Origin: Sphaerobacteraceae bacterium
GTDB lineage: Bacteria > Chloroflexota > Chloroflexia > Thermomicrobiales > Thermomicrobiaceae
Length of the DNA stretch: 64,000 nt
Assembly: GCA_007695115.1 (NCBI GenBank)
Contig: REEK01000112.1
Span: forward strand, 1-64,000
Reading direction: 5' to 3'
Part shown: piece by piece, positions 50,908 through 59,479 of the stretch
Position numbering within the stretch: position 1 is the first letter of the stretch
Layout: each line of letters begins with the position of its first letter
Made by a program: the position numbers and the translations under genes
Notes under the pieces: generated by a model
Database searches by the model: none
What the model was told of the DNA's origin: nothing
The model's input: the letters and a program-made list of their open reading frames with translations, nothing else

Positions 50908-51435
50908 CTAAGCCTGTTCCTCGTCGGACCCGTCATCAGCCGGAGCCTCTTCGGTGGGCTCTGCAGCGTCATCCTCAGTACTGACCTCGTCACCACTGAC
51001 GTCGACGTTGTCACCGGTATCGGTGTCGCCTGCTTCGCCGTCGGGCGTCTGATCGTCGGATTCCGCGCCAACAGCCGGTTCATCGGCTTCTGGCTCCGGA
51101 TCGTCTTCCAGCGCCTGTGCCTTCTCCTGACGGATCAGAAGGTAGCGCATGACGTTGGTGTTGATCTTGAGGTCTCGCTCGAATGGATCGAGCGCACCCG
51201 GCTGGCTGGACAGTGAATATAGCACGTAAAACGCATCCTGATAATTGTGAATCGGATACGCCAGCCGGCGGCGACCCCACGGGGTCGTCGATTTCGACCG
51301 GATGATCTCGGCACCAGTGGCAGTAATCTGCCCCTCGATGCGTTCCATCTCAGCCTGAAGAGCCTCATCGCCGAGTTCCGGCGAGTAAAGGACCATCAAT
51401 TCATATTCGCGTGGATCAGGGGTATAGGTTGCCAA
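50908..51435 (-). CDS. rpsF: 30S ribosomal protein S6
   Basis: S6 forms a heterodimer with S18. From a TTG at 51435, preceded by GGAAGGAG, the protein begins MATYTPDPREYELMVLYSP and carries the conserved core GRRRLAYPIHNYQDAFYVLY. An acidic C-terminal tail of about 65 residues (Glu/Asp/Ala) is longer than usual. The ORF extends to 51546 but crosses the leader hairpin. Confidence 0.94.
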   Translation of the reverse strand: MATYTPDPREYELMVLYSPELGDEALQAEMERIEGQITATGAEIIRSKSTTPWGRRRLAYPIHNYQDAFYVLYSLSSQPGALDPFERDLKINTNVMRYLLIRQEKAQALEDDPEPEADEPAVGAESDDQTPDGEAGDTDTGDNVDVSGDEVSTEDDAAEPTEEAPADDGSDEEQA

Positions 51436-51458
51436 ACAGGTCTCCTTCCTTCGGAGCC

Positions 51459-51509
51459 GCATTACGGATATCACCCCGTCCCTGGCATTGTGCGGGGAGC
51501 TCGTAACGC
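51459..51509 (-). promoter_or_regulatory. Probable S6:S18 autoregulatory leader hairpin
   Basis: On the minus strand GCGTTACG pairs with CGTAATGC (8 bp). An asymmetric internal loop then leads to CCCCG/CGGGG (5 bp) and a 14-nt apical loop. This two-stem layout just before rpsF, with a CCG-containing bulge region, resembles the S6:S18-binding leader motif known from many bacteria. Its 3' arm ends 24 nt before the rpsF start. Confidence 0.55.
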
Positions 51510-51582
51510 AGAAAGGCATTTTCATGCGATTGTCATGATGCAGCACACGCTACATCGACCCAGAATCACAGGGCCAACGGGG

Positions 51583-51610
51583 ATTATACCAGCGCCGCTC
51601 GATCGTGCAA
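51583..51610 (-). promoter_or_regulatory. Promoter of the rpsF-ssb-rpsR operon
   Basis: TTGCAC (51610-51605), a 16-nt spacer and TATAAT (51588-51583) with a TGG extension lie 150 nt before rpsF. Transcription would begin near 51576, upstream of the S6:S18-type hairpin. Confidence 0.6.
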
Positions 51611-51733
51611 TTTCCAGCCTGGAGTCAACAACTCGCCAGCCAGATTCCTCACAACCGCCACGTAACTGTCCCTCGGGCGGTGGGAAATGAATAACCGGCG
51701 CACCTGGGCGAGCACCGATAGCAGAATCGCTAC

Positions 51734-52654
51734 CTATCCAGCATCAGCAAGAATCCCAGTGGGAGCGAGAATGTCCCCGCTATAGTATCGAGCATCAGCA
51801 GATGCAAGAAACACGAAACTCGGTGCTATCTCGGCTGGCTGTGCAGGGCGCTGCCACAGGGTGTCGGCGCCGAACTGCTCAACAAAATGTTCATCTCTCG
51901 TAGAAGGAATCAATGGAGTCCACACCGGACCAGGCGAAATCGCATTGACGCGAATTCCCTTCGGCGCAAGCTGAGCGGCAAGTGATTTCGTGAAGTTGTG
52001 GTCTGCAGCCTTAGTCGCTGCATAGTCTAACAGATACGGGTGACCAAGTTCGCCTAGCACGGACCCCACATTGATGATACTGTCGCCTCCTCGCATGTTT
52101 TTCACCGCTTCTTGGGCGACCAAAATGTAGGCGATAATGTTGGTTTGGAATGTCCGCTCGAGCTGTTCTACGGTGATCTCCGTGATGTCAGTGCTCTCGA
52201 TATGGAAGGCAGCGTTGTTGACGAGAATGTTGATGCTGCCCAATTCTTCAACAGTTCGTCTGACGATCGCTTTGCAATGTTCGGGATCACGCAGGTCGCC
52301 ATCCATCAGTACGACCTTGCGACCTGCTTCAGTTACCCATCTTGCAGTATCTTCTGCGTCGTCGTGCTCATTATAGTACGATATTGCAACATCGGCGCCC
52401 TCGCGGGCGAAGGCAATGGCCACAGCTCGACCAATACCGCTGTCTCCGCCTGTGATCAACGCTGTTCTTCCCTCAAGCTTGCCGCCGCCTTTGTACGATT
52501 CCTCCCCGTGATCCGCAGGCGGCTGCATCTCTCGATCGCTCCCTGGCCAATCTTGTACCTGAGGTGGAGGGCCGCCTTTTAGGCGCTCATCAGCTTGGGG
52601 ATCTGTAGTCGTGTTCAATCCCTGATGCATGTCCCGGCGATCTTTGCTTTGCAT
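51734..52654 (-). CDS. SDR-family oxidoreductase (GSP39/YhdF-like)
   Basis: The roughly 306-residue short-chain dehydrogenase resembles general stress protein 39 types. It has a Pro/Gln-rich N-terminal lead (PPPQVQDWPGSDREMQPPADH), the cofactor motif TGGDSGIGRAVA, NNAAFH, catalytic SVLG serine and YAATK. The substrate is unknown. I take the ATG at 52654. The frame runs on to 52801 through a cysteine-rich stretch that does not look coded. Base composition is lower in GC (hand counts of 53% and 48% in two 60-nt lines) than its neighbours (62%). Confidence 0.85.
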   Translation of the reverse strand: MQSKDRRDMHQGLNTTTDPQADERLKGGPPPQVQDWPGSDREMQPPADHGEESYKGGGKLEGRTALITGGDSGIGRAVAIAFAREGADVAISYYNEHDDAEDTARWVTEAGRKVVLMDGDLRDPEHCKAIVRRTVEELGSINILVNNAAFHIESTDITEITVEQLERTFQTNIIAYILVAQEAVKNMRGGDSIINVGSVLGELGHPYLLDYAATKAADHNFTKSLAAQLAPKGIRVNAISPGPVWTPLIPSTRDEHFVEQFGADTLWQRPAQPAEIAPSFVFLASADARYYSGDILAPTGILADAG

Positions 52655-53031
52655 AAGCCCATCAGCCTTCCCATTATCTGATCCACAGTTACAGCCGTTG
52701 AAGGTCAATGTAGTGGGGGCGCAAGAATCACACCATGCTAACGTCGCATAGCCAAAGAGCCAAGTTGATTCATATAGAAAGGTAAGCTCTGATTCCACCA
52801 TCTTCGATGAATACGATCTCTATGCTGCATTGCTATTGACCCTCCAACCCATCACGGCGCGCATCATGCCGTGCCTCGGCCACCGCACCGTGCAGGGTAG
52901 GGCCTCGTTTCCCGGCTGTAGCATCATGCCAATGGGTCAATTGACGCGTTTTCCAGACCGCCCGTATAATGAACATATTGTTTGCGTATTACTTAACATG
53001 AATGCGCTATCGCTCACCCGATCCGGGAGTA
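52655..53031. promoter_or_regulatory. Divergent region between SDR and substrate-binding protein genes
   Basis: No convincing gene is seen here. The region is AT-richer than the flanks. A strong promoter for the plus strand is inside it: TTGACG (52941-52946), an 18-nt spacer and TATAAT (52965-52970). Confidence 0.4.
52941..52970 (+). promoter_or_regulatory. Promoter of the substrate-binding protein gene
   Basis: TTGACG, an 18-nt spacer and a perfect TATAAT predict transcription from about 52977, roughly 55 nt before the ATG at 53032. Confidence 0.7.
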
Positions 53032-54828
53032 ATGATTCCACTCGTGACCGATCGTTCCAGCTCCACGCGACGTTGGTGGGGAACAGCGCTGGTTCTCAGC
53101 CTTTTCCTGCTCATAACAGCCTGCAACGGAGTGAGCCCGCTTCCTTCTGATGACTCCCCCGAACCCGATACCGATGCCCCGGCCGGAGCAGAGGAACCAG
53201 AAGAGGGCGGATCGCTGGTGGTTGCGATTCCCGAAGAGCCAGACTCACTCAATTTCAGCCTGACAACCAGTCCCAGCGCTCAATGGATCCTCAGCACGGT
53301 CGATGCTCGCATGATCCGGATTACCGCCGATGATTCCTACGAGCCTAGACTGCTTCGGGAAGTGCCCACCCTGGAAAACGGCGGCATCTCCGAGGATCGA
53401 CTGAGCTACACGATTCGCTTCCTTCCAGACATTACATGGTCTGACGGAGAGCCAATCGACGCACGAGACTTTGAGTTCACCTGGCAAACGCTCACCGCGA
53501 CAGACTACCCGGCTGCCGCACTTCGCGGCTGGAATCTCATCGAGGATGTCACCGTGAGTTCTGACAACCTCTCCGCCACCATCCGGCTGCGGAATCCATC
53601 CGCAGAGTTCATTAATCGGGTGCTGGCAGGTGGAAGCGGCGAGGGCGCCGGATTCCTGCTCCCCCGACACCGACTGGAAGACATCCCCAGCGGCGAAATC
53701 GCCACCCATGAATACGGCGCTGAAGAGCATGTTGGCTCAGGGCCGTTTCAGATCGTCGAGTGGGACCCGGGTGAGCATCTGACGGTGGAGCGCAATCCCG
53801 AATACTGGGGAGATCCGCCGCTGCTCGATCGTATCGTCTTCCGCTTTACTAGCTCGCCGCGAGATGCCATTTCTCAGGTAACCACTGGCGACGTGGACCT
53901 CGCTGTCGATTTGCCGGAGAGTACGCTACTCGACGCGATCGAGTCTGACGAGACTGAAGCGCTGATCACGGCTCGAGGCGGCGCAGTTAAAACCTACGCC
54001 TTCAACCTGCATGATCCAGGAAATCTCGATCTGGAACACCCAATCTTCCGGGATCAACAGGTACGTGAGGCGATCACCCTCGGATTCGATCGCTGGAGCG
54101 TTATCGAAATGCTCCTGCTGAACCAGACCGAAGTCCCCGGGACGCTACTGAGCAACACGCTCTGGGAACATTCCGGTCTGGAACCATTGCCGTTCGATCC
54201 TGATCTCGCCGCGGAATTACTGGATGACGCTGGCTGGGAACTGAACGAGGATGGCGTGCGCGAACGCGCCGGCACCCTGCTGGAGTTCACCGTCACGACC
54301 ACCGCGGGAGACGATCCCGATGCGGTGCTGAGACAGCGGGTACAGTCTGCGTTTATCGATGACATGGCCGAACTCGGTATCCAGGTTGAGGCGGTCAACT
54401 ACGACCCAGATCAGCTCTACGGCACTGTTGACGAGCCAGGCGTTCTTGCACAGCGAGACTTCGACCTCGTCGACGTTCCCTGGAACAATCGAACGACCCT
54501 GGACATGTTCGTCGAGCGACTCAGTGAGGCGTTCATCCCTTCCGAAGACTTCCCGGAGGGAGCCAACCTGATGGGCTACTCCAATGAGGATGTCAACCGG
54601 CTCCTGCGTGAGCAAAGCAATACGCTCGATCCCGACGAGCGGGCCGAGATTCTTTACGAAGTCCAGGAGATCTTCATGGGTGATCGTCCGGTGATTCTGG
54701 TCTACGAACACATCGAGATCGATGTGCTTCGCAACTACGTCCACGGCCTTGATCCCGGAACGGTTGCCGGCCTCTGGTGGAATGTAGAAGAGTGGTGGAT
54801 CAGTCCGGACGAGGTCGTCCTGAACTGA
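53032..54828 (+). CDS. Lipoprotein ABC transporter solute-binding protein (peptide/nickel family)
   Basis: The roughly 598-residue SBP_bac_5 protein has a lipoprotein signal (ALVLSLFLLITAC) and an acidic Pro-rich linker, then ETIRFLPDITWSDGEPIDARDFEFTWQ-type family segments, GSGPFQIVEWDPG, and VREAITLGFDRWSVIEMLL. It binds peptides or similar solutes outside the cell. No transporter gene is next to it; oppB and oppC lie 2.4 kb away on the other strand. ATG 53032 gives a normal signal peptide, but its GGGAG site is very close. ATG 53002 is an alternative. Confidence 0.88.
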   Translation: MIPLVTDRSSSTRRWWGTALVLSLFLLITACNGVSPLPSDDSPEPDTDAPAGAEEPEEGGSLVVAIPEEPDSLNFSLTTSPSAQWILSTVDARMIRITADDSYEPRLLREVPTLENGGISEDRLSYTIRFLPDITWSDGEPIDARDFEFTWQTLTATDYPAAALRGWNLIEDVTVSSDNLSATIRLRNPSAEFINRVLAGGSGEGAGFLLPRHRLEDIPSGEIATHEYGAEEHVGSGPFQIVEWDPGEHLTVERNPEYWGDPPLLDRIVFRFTSSPRDAISQVTTGDVDLAVDLPESTLLDAIESDETEALITARGGAVKTYAFNLHDPGNLDLEHPIFRDQQVREAITLGFDRWSVIEMLLLNQTEVPGTLLSNTLWEHSGLEPLPFDPDLAAELLDDAGWELNEDGVRERAGTLLEFTVTTTAGDDPDAVLRQRVQSAFIDDMAELGIQVEAVNYDPDQLYGTVDEPGVLAQRDFDLVDVPWNNRTTLDMFVERLSEAFIPSEDFPEGANLMGYSNEDVNRLLREQSNTLDPDERAEILYEVQEIFMGDRPVILVYEHIEIDVLRNYVHGLDPGTVAGLWWNVEEWWISPDEVVLN

Positions 54829-54836
54829 CGCCAGCT

Positions 54837-55748
54837 TCAGCCAATGCTCCGCTTCTTCAAGCCCAGGATCTGCGCACCAGCCGTATCGATCGTCACGACT
54901 TCAGCACTGCAATCAACGTCGTGTCGGTCTGCAGCATGCTTCATCGCCTCCGCAACAGTGGCCGACTTTCTGGGATGACAGAGCGCCAGGATCGTCGGTC
55001 CTGATCCGCTGAGGCTGGCACCATATGCCCCGGCCCCACGGGCAGCCGCAATCACCGAATCCATATGAGAGTAGAGCGCGGATCGGTATGGTTGATGCCA
55101 GCGATCCTGCATCGCATCACCGAGCAGTTCCGGGCATCCAGTAGACAACGCATGAACCAGCAGAGCACATCGGGACGCATTGTAGACCGCATCGGCGCGG
55201 TCAACCTGCGTGGGGACAACCGCCCGCGCATCAGTGGTAAAGCCGATCTGCTTCGGAATGAGCACCGCGGCGCTGAGTTCCATGTTGATGTCGAGTTCCA
55301 CGGTGATGTGGCCTGATGACACAGGTACGGCCAGTACCGCCCCACCGAACAGAGCAGCGGCCAGATTGTCGGCGTGTCCCTCAACGTGGGATGCCAGCTG
55401 GAGAAGCTCTTTGTTTCCCAGCGGCTCACCGAGCAATTGGTTGCCGGCCAGCATACCGCCGACCAGAGCGGCCGCTGAGCTTCCCATCCCACGGGCGACC
55501 GGAATGTCGCTACGGCTGCGGACACTGGCCGGTGGCAGCGTTCTGCCGACCGAGTCCGCCAGATACTGCATCGCATAGGTCACCATATCGCGACCGTCGG
55601 TCAGCTGGTCCTGCTGCGCGTTGGCCGAATCCCCATCGCTGCCAGGCTCCACAGTAATCGACATGTAGCGGGATAGCGCGATAGCCATCGAATCGAACCC
55701 GGGGCCCATATTCGCGCTGGATGCTGGAACAACAACTCTAAAGCTCAT
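54837..55748 (-). CDS. thrB: Homoserine kinase
   Basis: ThrB phosphorylates homoserine for threonine synthesis. The roughly 303-residue GHMP kinase has PASSANMGPGFD at the N-terminus and the ATP-binding PVARGMGSSAAALVGG. The C-terminal YGASLSGSGPTILAL is also conserved. ATG 55748 overlaps the thrC end by 11 nt, so translation is coupled. It faces the SBP gene end to end. Confidence 0.93.
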   Translation of the reverse strand: MSFRVVVPASSANMGPGFDSMAIALSRYMSITVEPGSDGDSANAQQDQLTDGRDMVTYAMQYLADSVGRTLPPASVRSRSDIPVARGMGSSAAALVGGMLAGNQLLGEPLGNKELLQLASHVEGHADNLAAALFGGAVLAVPVSSGHITVELDINMELSAAVLIPKQIGFTTDARAVVPTQVDRADAVYNASRCALLVHALSTGCPELLGDAMQDRWHQPYRSALYSHMDSVIAAARGAGAYGASLSGSGPTILALCHPRKSATVAEAMKHAADRHDVDCSAEVVTIDTAGAQILGLKKRSIG

Positions 55749-57000
55749 CTGCAAGCACACTCCGAAGCGCGTCGATTGTCGGGTCAATAACCACCGGGCG
55801 ATTGGCCAGTTCACGGCCCTTCGAGCCCTCGCCCAGGTGATACTCCATCACGGTCTCGGCATCCTTCATCACGTGGCCAGTGAGAATACCGGCAACCCGA
55901 TCGCCGGGCTTGATGACGCCCTGCTGAACGAGCTTCCGGATTCCGGCCACGGTAGCCGCGGATGCTGGCTCGCAGCCGATGCCGGACTGATCGACTCGTG
56001 CCTTGGCATCCAGAATCTCCGCATCGGCAACGGCTTCGACCACGCCATCGGTCAACTCGATGGCGCGACGAGCTTTGGGATAGCTGACCGGATTGCCAAT
56101 ACGGATCGCCGTGGCAACCGTATCGGCCTCCATCGGCTCGAACCCGCGGAACGAGGAGCGGTACGCCTCGTAAAACGGAGAAGCACCTTCTGCCTGGATA
56201 ACCGCCATGCGTGGCAGGGCATTCAGGATCCCCGCCATGCGGAGTTCCGAGAACGCTTTTCCCAGCGCGCTGGAGTTGCCCAAATTCCCCCCAGGCAACA
56301 CCACCCAGTCCGGCGGCTGCCAGTCGAGCTGATGAAGCAGTTCGAACAGGATCGATTTCTGGCCTTCCAGCCGATACGGATTGATCGAGTTCAGCAGGTA
56401 GATTCCGAGCTCCTGGCTCGCTTGCTGCACCAGCGTCATCGCCGCATCGAAATCTCCCCGGATCTGGATGATCTTCGCTCCGTAGGCGACCGTCTGGCCC
56501 AGCTTGGCCGCCGAGATCTTCCCGTCCGGAACGAATACGATCGCTGGAACACCTGCCGCGGCGGCGTACGAGGCCACCGACGCCGAGGTGTTACCCGTCG
56601 AGGCGCAGGCAACCATCTTCGCGCCGACCTTCATCGCATGAGATGTTGCAACCGTCATCCCGCGGTCTTTGAAGGATCCAGTCGGGTTCTCTCCTTCATG
56701 CTTCAGCCAGAGCTGATCGACACCCACCCACTGCGCAATCCCGGGTGCATCATAGAGATTCGTGCTGCCTTCCGGACGGCTAACGATGTGCTGATCGGCG
56801 AACTCCGGAAGGAGTTCTCGATAGCGCCACACGCCACTTGCGTCCGGCGTGCGCCAGCTGGTCATACGCTCAGTGAATACGTTCGTGTTGGAAAGCTGAG
56901 GAATCGGGAACGTTACGTCGAGCAGGCTCCCGCAGTCGCAGCGGGTTCGATCATCATCCGGATGGTACGTCAGCTCGCATTCGACACAGGTCAGTTTCAC
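55738..57000 (-). CDS. thrC: Threonine synthase
   Basis: ThrC converts O-phosphohomoserine to threonine with PLP. The roughly 420-residue protein has an N-terminal zinc ribbon (CVEC...CDCG), the PLP-lysine segment GSFKDRGMTVA, and the phosphate-binding GGNLGNSSALG. The GTG at 57000 (MKLTCVECE) gives the usual N-terminus. The frame extends to 57045. thrB follows with an 11-nt overlap. Confidence 0.94.
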   Translation of the reverse strand: MKLTCVECELTYHPDDDRTRCDCGSLLDVTFPIPQLSNTNVFTERMTSWRTPDASGVWRYRELLPEFADQHIVSRPEGSTNLYDAPGIAQWVGVDQLWLKHEGENPTGSFKDRGMTVATSHAMKVGAKMVACASTGNTSASVASYAAAAGVPAIVFVPDGKISAAKLGQTVAYGAKIIQIRGDFDAAMTLVQQASQELGIYLLNSINPYRLEGQKSILFELLHQLDWQPPDWVVLPGGNLGNSSALGKAFSELRMAGILNALPRMAVIQAEGASPFYEAYRSSFRGFEPMEADTVATAIRIGNPVSYPKARRAIELTDGVVEAVADAEILDAKARVDQSGIGCEPASAATVAGIRKLVQQGVIKPGDRVAGILTGHVMKDAETVMEYHLGEGSKGRELANRPVVIDPTIDALRSVLADEL

Positions 57001-57118
57001 AGCGCAACCCCGGTGTTCAGCCAGCGACCGCGGCCCGACGGCCACGGTCGCCGATCATCGGTCTCATCGTATCGCTGCCGTAGTATAGCAGTGTTGTTTT
57101 GCAACAGCGGCACGAAAA

Positions 57119-57148
57119 ACGGGGCCGGGTCTGTACGACCGGCCCCGT
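57119..57148 (-). terminator. Terminator after oppC
   Basis: ACGGGGCCGG pairs with CCGGCCCCGT (10 bp, 10-nt loop). On the minus strand TTTTT follows directly. It ends the oppB-oppC transcript before thrC. Confidence 0.85.
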
Positions 57149-57185
57149 CTTGTCTGGCTCGAGCAAAAGACTCCCGTTGCGCCGA

Positions 57186-58130
57186 TTACACCGTCCGGTG
57201 TGGATCGAGCGCGTCGCGGAGACCATCACCGACGTAGTTGATGCTCAACACCGTCAGGAAGATCGCCGCACCCGGGAAGATAACCATCACCGGATGGATG
57301 GCAACGAAGTCAGCAGCATCGTTCAGCATACGACCCCAGGTTGGAACGTCAGGCGGGAACCCGAGACCCAGGAACGAAAGCGTGGACTCCGTGATGATCG
57401 CCTGGGCGACGGCCAGCGTCGCGGCAACGATAATCGGGCTCATCACATTCGGCATGATATGGCGCAGCATGATCGATGACGTCTTGGCCCCGATGCAGTG
57501 AGCAGCCTCGATGTATTCCTTCTCCTTGATAGAGAGGAACGAGGCACGCACCAACCGGGCGACTGGCATCCATGCCAACGCTCCGATCACTACCACGATC
57601 AAAATGAAGTTACCCATTAAGATCCCGAAATTGTCCCGCATCGTGTCACGGAACAGGTAGATGATCAGCAGCAGCAGCGGAAGCACCGGCAGCGAGATGA
57701 ACAGGTCCGTAAACCGCATCAGTGCCGAGTCCACGAAACCACCGAAGTAACCAGCAGTTGCTCCGATAGTCGTGCCGATAGTGATACCGACAAGCATGGC
57801 GGCGATACCGACAGCAATCGAGATCCGGCCGCCCCACATGATACGCGCAAAGATATCGTGGCCTTCATGCGTTGTACCCATCGGGTACTGAAGGGACGGG
57901 CTCTCGTAACCGATCGAGAAGTCGATTCCTCGGATCGGGCCGCTGTAGAGCATTGGCCCGAAGATCACCATCAGAATGAAAGTGACGAGAACGATAGCCC
58001 CGGCCATCGCCAACTTGTGATGGCGGAACTGGCGGAATGCGTCACTCCAGAGTGAGCGAGGCTTCTTGGCCCTGAGCGTGCCCAGATCCTTGAGGCTCCC
58101 GCCCTCAGCGGTGGTACTGGCTTCAGACAT
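57186..58130 (-). CDS. ABC transporter permease, OppC/DppC type
   Basis: The 314-residue permease has six predicted helices and the BPD_transp_1 EAA loop segment EYIEAAHCIGAKTSSIMLRHIMPN. The N-terminal cytoplasmic segment RSLWSDAFRQFRHHKLA is typical of OppC. It pairs with the OppB gene 36 nt upstream for peptide or nickel-type solutes. No ATPase genes adjoin. Confidence 0.92.
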   Translation of the reverse strand: MSEASTTAEGGSLKDLGTLRAKKPRSLWSDAFRQFRHHKLAMAGAIVLVTFILMVIFGPMLYSGPIRGIDFSIGYESPSLQYPMGTTHEGHDIFARIMWGGRISIAVGIAAMLVGITIGTTIGATAGYFGGFVDSALMRFTDLFISLPVLPLLLLIIYLFRDTMRDNFGILMGNFILIVVVIGALAWMPVARLVRASFLSIKEKEYIEAAHCIGAKTSSIMLRHIMPNVMSPIIVAATLAVAQAIITESTLSFLGLGFPPDVPTWGRMLNDAADFVAIHPVMVIFPGAAIFLTVLSINYVGDGLRDALDPHRTV

Positions 58131-58166
58131 ACGTTGATTCCTCCCCCATCATAGACGATTAGTGGA

Positions 58167-59141
58167 CTATTCGTACTTGATGCGCGGATCGAGCACGCCA
58201 TACATGATGTCCGCAATCAGATTGAAAAAGACCACCAGAATCGAGAATATGAAGGTAATCGCCATAACCACCGGCGTGTCGTTGTTCTGGATCGACGTGA
58301 TCAACAGCGCCCCGATCCCCGGAACCCGGAAGATCTGCTCAGTGACCACTGCGCCGGTGAAGATCGTTGGAATTCCCAGCGCGATGATCGTCACCACGGG
58401 AATCAGCGCGTTCCGGAGTGCGTGGCGGAAGACCACCACCCGGCTACTCAGGCCTTTAGCGCGAGCGGTTCGCACATAATCCTGATGGATCGTCTCGAGC
58501 ATGGCCGCACGAGTGTACCTGGTCAGCACCGCCGCCTGGAACATCCCGAGCACCGCGATCGGCATGATCATCATCCGAACACGGTTCCAGAGCGCTTCCA
58601 GCCCCTCACCATCGACGGTACTCCGATAGACCGAGGGTAATGTTGGTAAGCCCCAGTCCCCGAACTTCACGCTGAACAAAAGAATGAACAGCAGCCCGGT
58701 AAAGAATGTCGGCAACGAGAATCCGACGAACGCGAGCGTTGTCGCCACGTTATCGAACACCGAATACTGTTTGACCGACGAGATCACACCAATCGGAATT
58801 GCGATCAGAACCGCAACTATATAGGCAGACCCCACCACCATAATCGTTGTCGGTAACCGTTGAACCAACAGGTCACTGACTGGCGATCGTGTCTGGAACG
58901 AGTAACCGAAGTCACCCTGTGCCAGTGACGATGCCCAGCGCACATATCGCACCGGAACCGGATCGTCTAGCCCCATACTCGCTCGCAACCGCTGCTGAAC
59001 TTCCGGCGGAACTGCCGGGTTCAATGCAAGGTCCGAAAGCGGATCGCCGGGGGCAAGCGCGAGAATCGTAAAGATGACCAGACTGATCGCGATCAATGTC
59101 GGGATCGCGATCAGCAGGCGCCGTACGATATACCTTGTCAT
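58167..59141 (-). CDS. ABC transporter permease, OppB/DppB type
   Basis: The 324-residue permease begins with the OppB-type MTRYIVRRLLIAIPTLI and has the GDFGYSFQTRSPV segment and an EAA-type loop around DYVRTARAKGLSSRVVVFRHALRN. Its ATG shares an ATGA with the stop of a possible 19-codon leader ORF and has only a weak ribosome site of its own. Confidence 0.92.
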   Translation of the reverse strand: MTRYIVRRLLIAIPTLIAISLVIFTILALAPGDPLSDLALNPAVPPEVQQRLRASMGLDDPVPVRYVRWASSLAQGDFGYSFQTRSPVSDLLVQRLPTTIMVVGSAYIVAVLIAIPIGVISSVKQYSVFDNVATTLAFVGFSLPTFFTGLLFILLFSVKFGDWGLPTLPSVYRSTVDGEGLEALWNRVRMMIMPIAVLGMFQAAVLTRYTRAAMLETIHQDYVRTARAKGLSSRVVVFRHALRNALIPVVTIIALGIPTIFTGAVVTEQIFRVPGIGALLITSIQNNDTPVVMAITFIFSILVVFFNLIADIMYGVLDPRIKYE

Positions 59142-59197
59142 TGGGCCTGCTTCCCAGGTTCACCGTGTGTGTCCCAATTTGCACACCACACCACCAC
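59138..59197 (-). CDS. Possible leader peptide translationally coupled to oppB
   Basis: A GTG at 59197 follows GGAGGAGGT, the strongest ribosome site in the region. The frame codes for 19 residues, MVVWCANWDTHGEPGKQAQ, and its TGA overlaps the oppB ATG (ATGA). It has two tryptophans and a cysteine, but no obvious homologue is known to me. It may only be chance, but it would explain how oppB, with a weak site, is translated. Confidence 0.3.
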   Translation of the reverse strand: MVVWCANWDTHGEPGKQAQ

Positions 59198-59479
59198 CGA
59201 TACCTCCTCCGCGAGTCTTTACGCTCCTGTAAACCGCTTGCAAATCAGTTCGTTTAATCGTCTCAACACACACACTCCACACCGTGTGAGTGCCGTTCTG
59301 ATTCGCTTTACAGAGTCTCTGTCCTCGCGTTGCGGGGATAATACTTGAAAGGCGGTGAGTCCGTCCACCTTCTGAACACGATTCCGGCAAATCCATTGAC
59401 TGTAAGGAAAGCGCGAGGTAGCTGGAGCGTCGATGGCTCAGGCACAACGCGCTCGCGGACGATCCACCAGTAACCCCGG
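59198..59479 (-). promoter_or_regulatory. Region upstream of oppB
   Basis: No gene is seen here apart from the possible leader peptide that follows. A candidate -10 (TATTAT on the minus strand, near 59339-59344) lies about 140 nt before the leader ORF. CACCGTGTG occurs as a direct repeat near 59160 and 59278. The promoter is uncertain. Confidence 0.3.

Noticed and set aside
52861-52930. gcatcatgcc occurring twice, 60 nt apart
   Set aside because: Only ten bases match and flanks differ, so it is probably chance.
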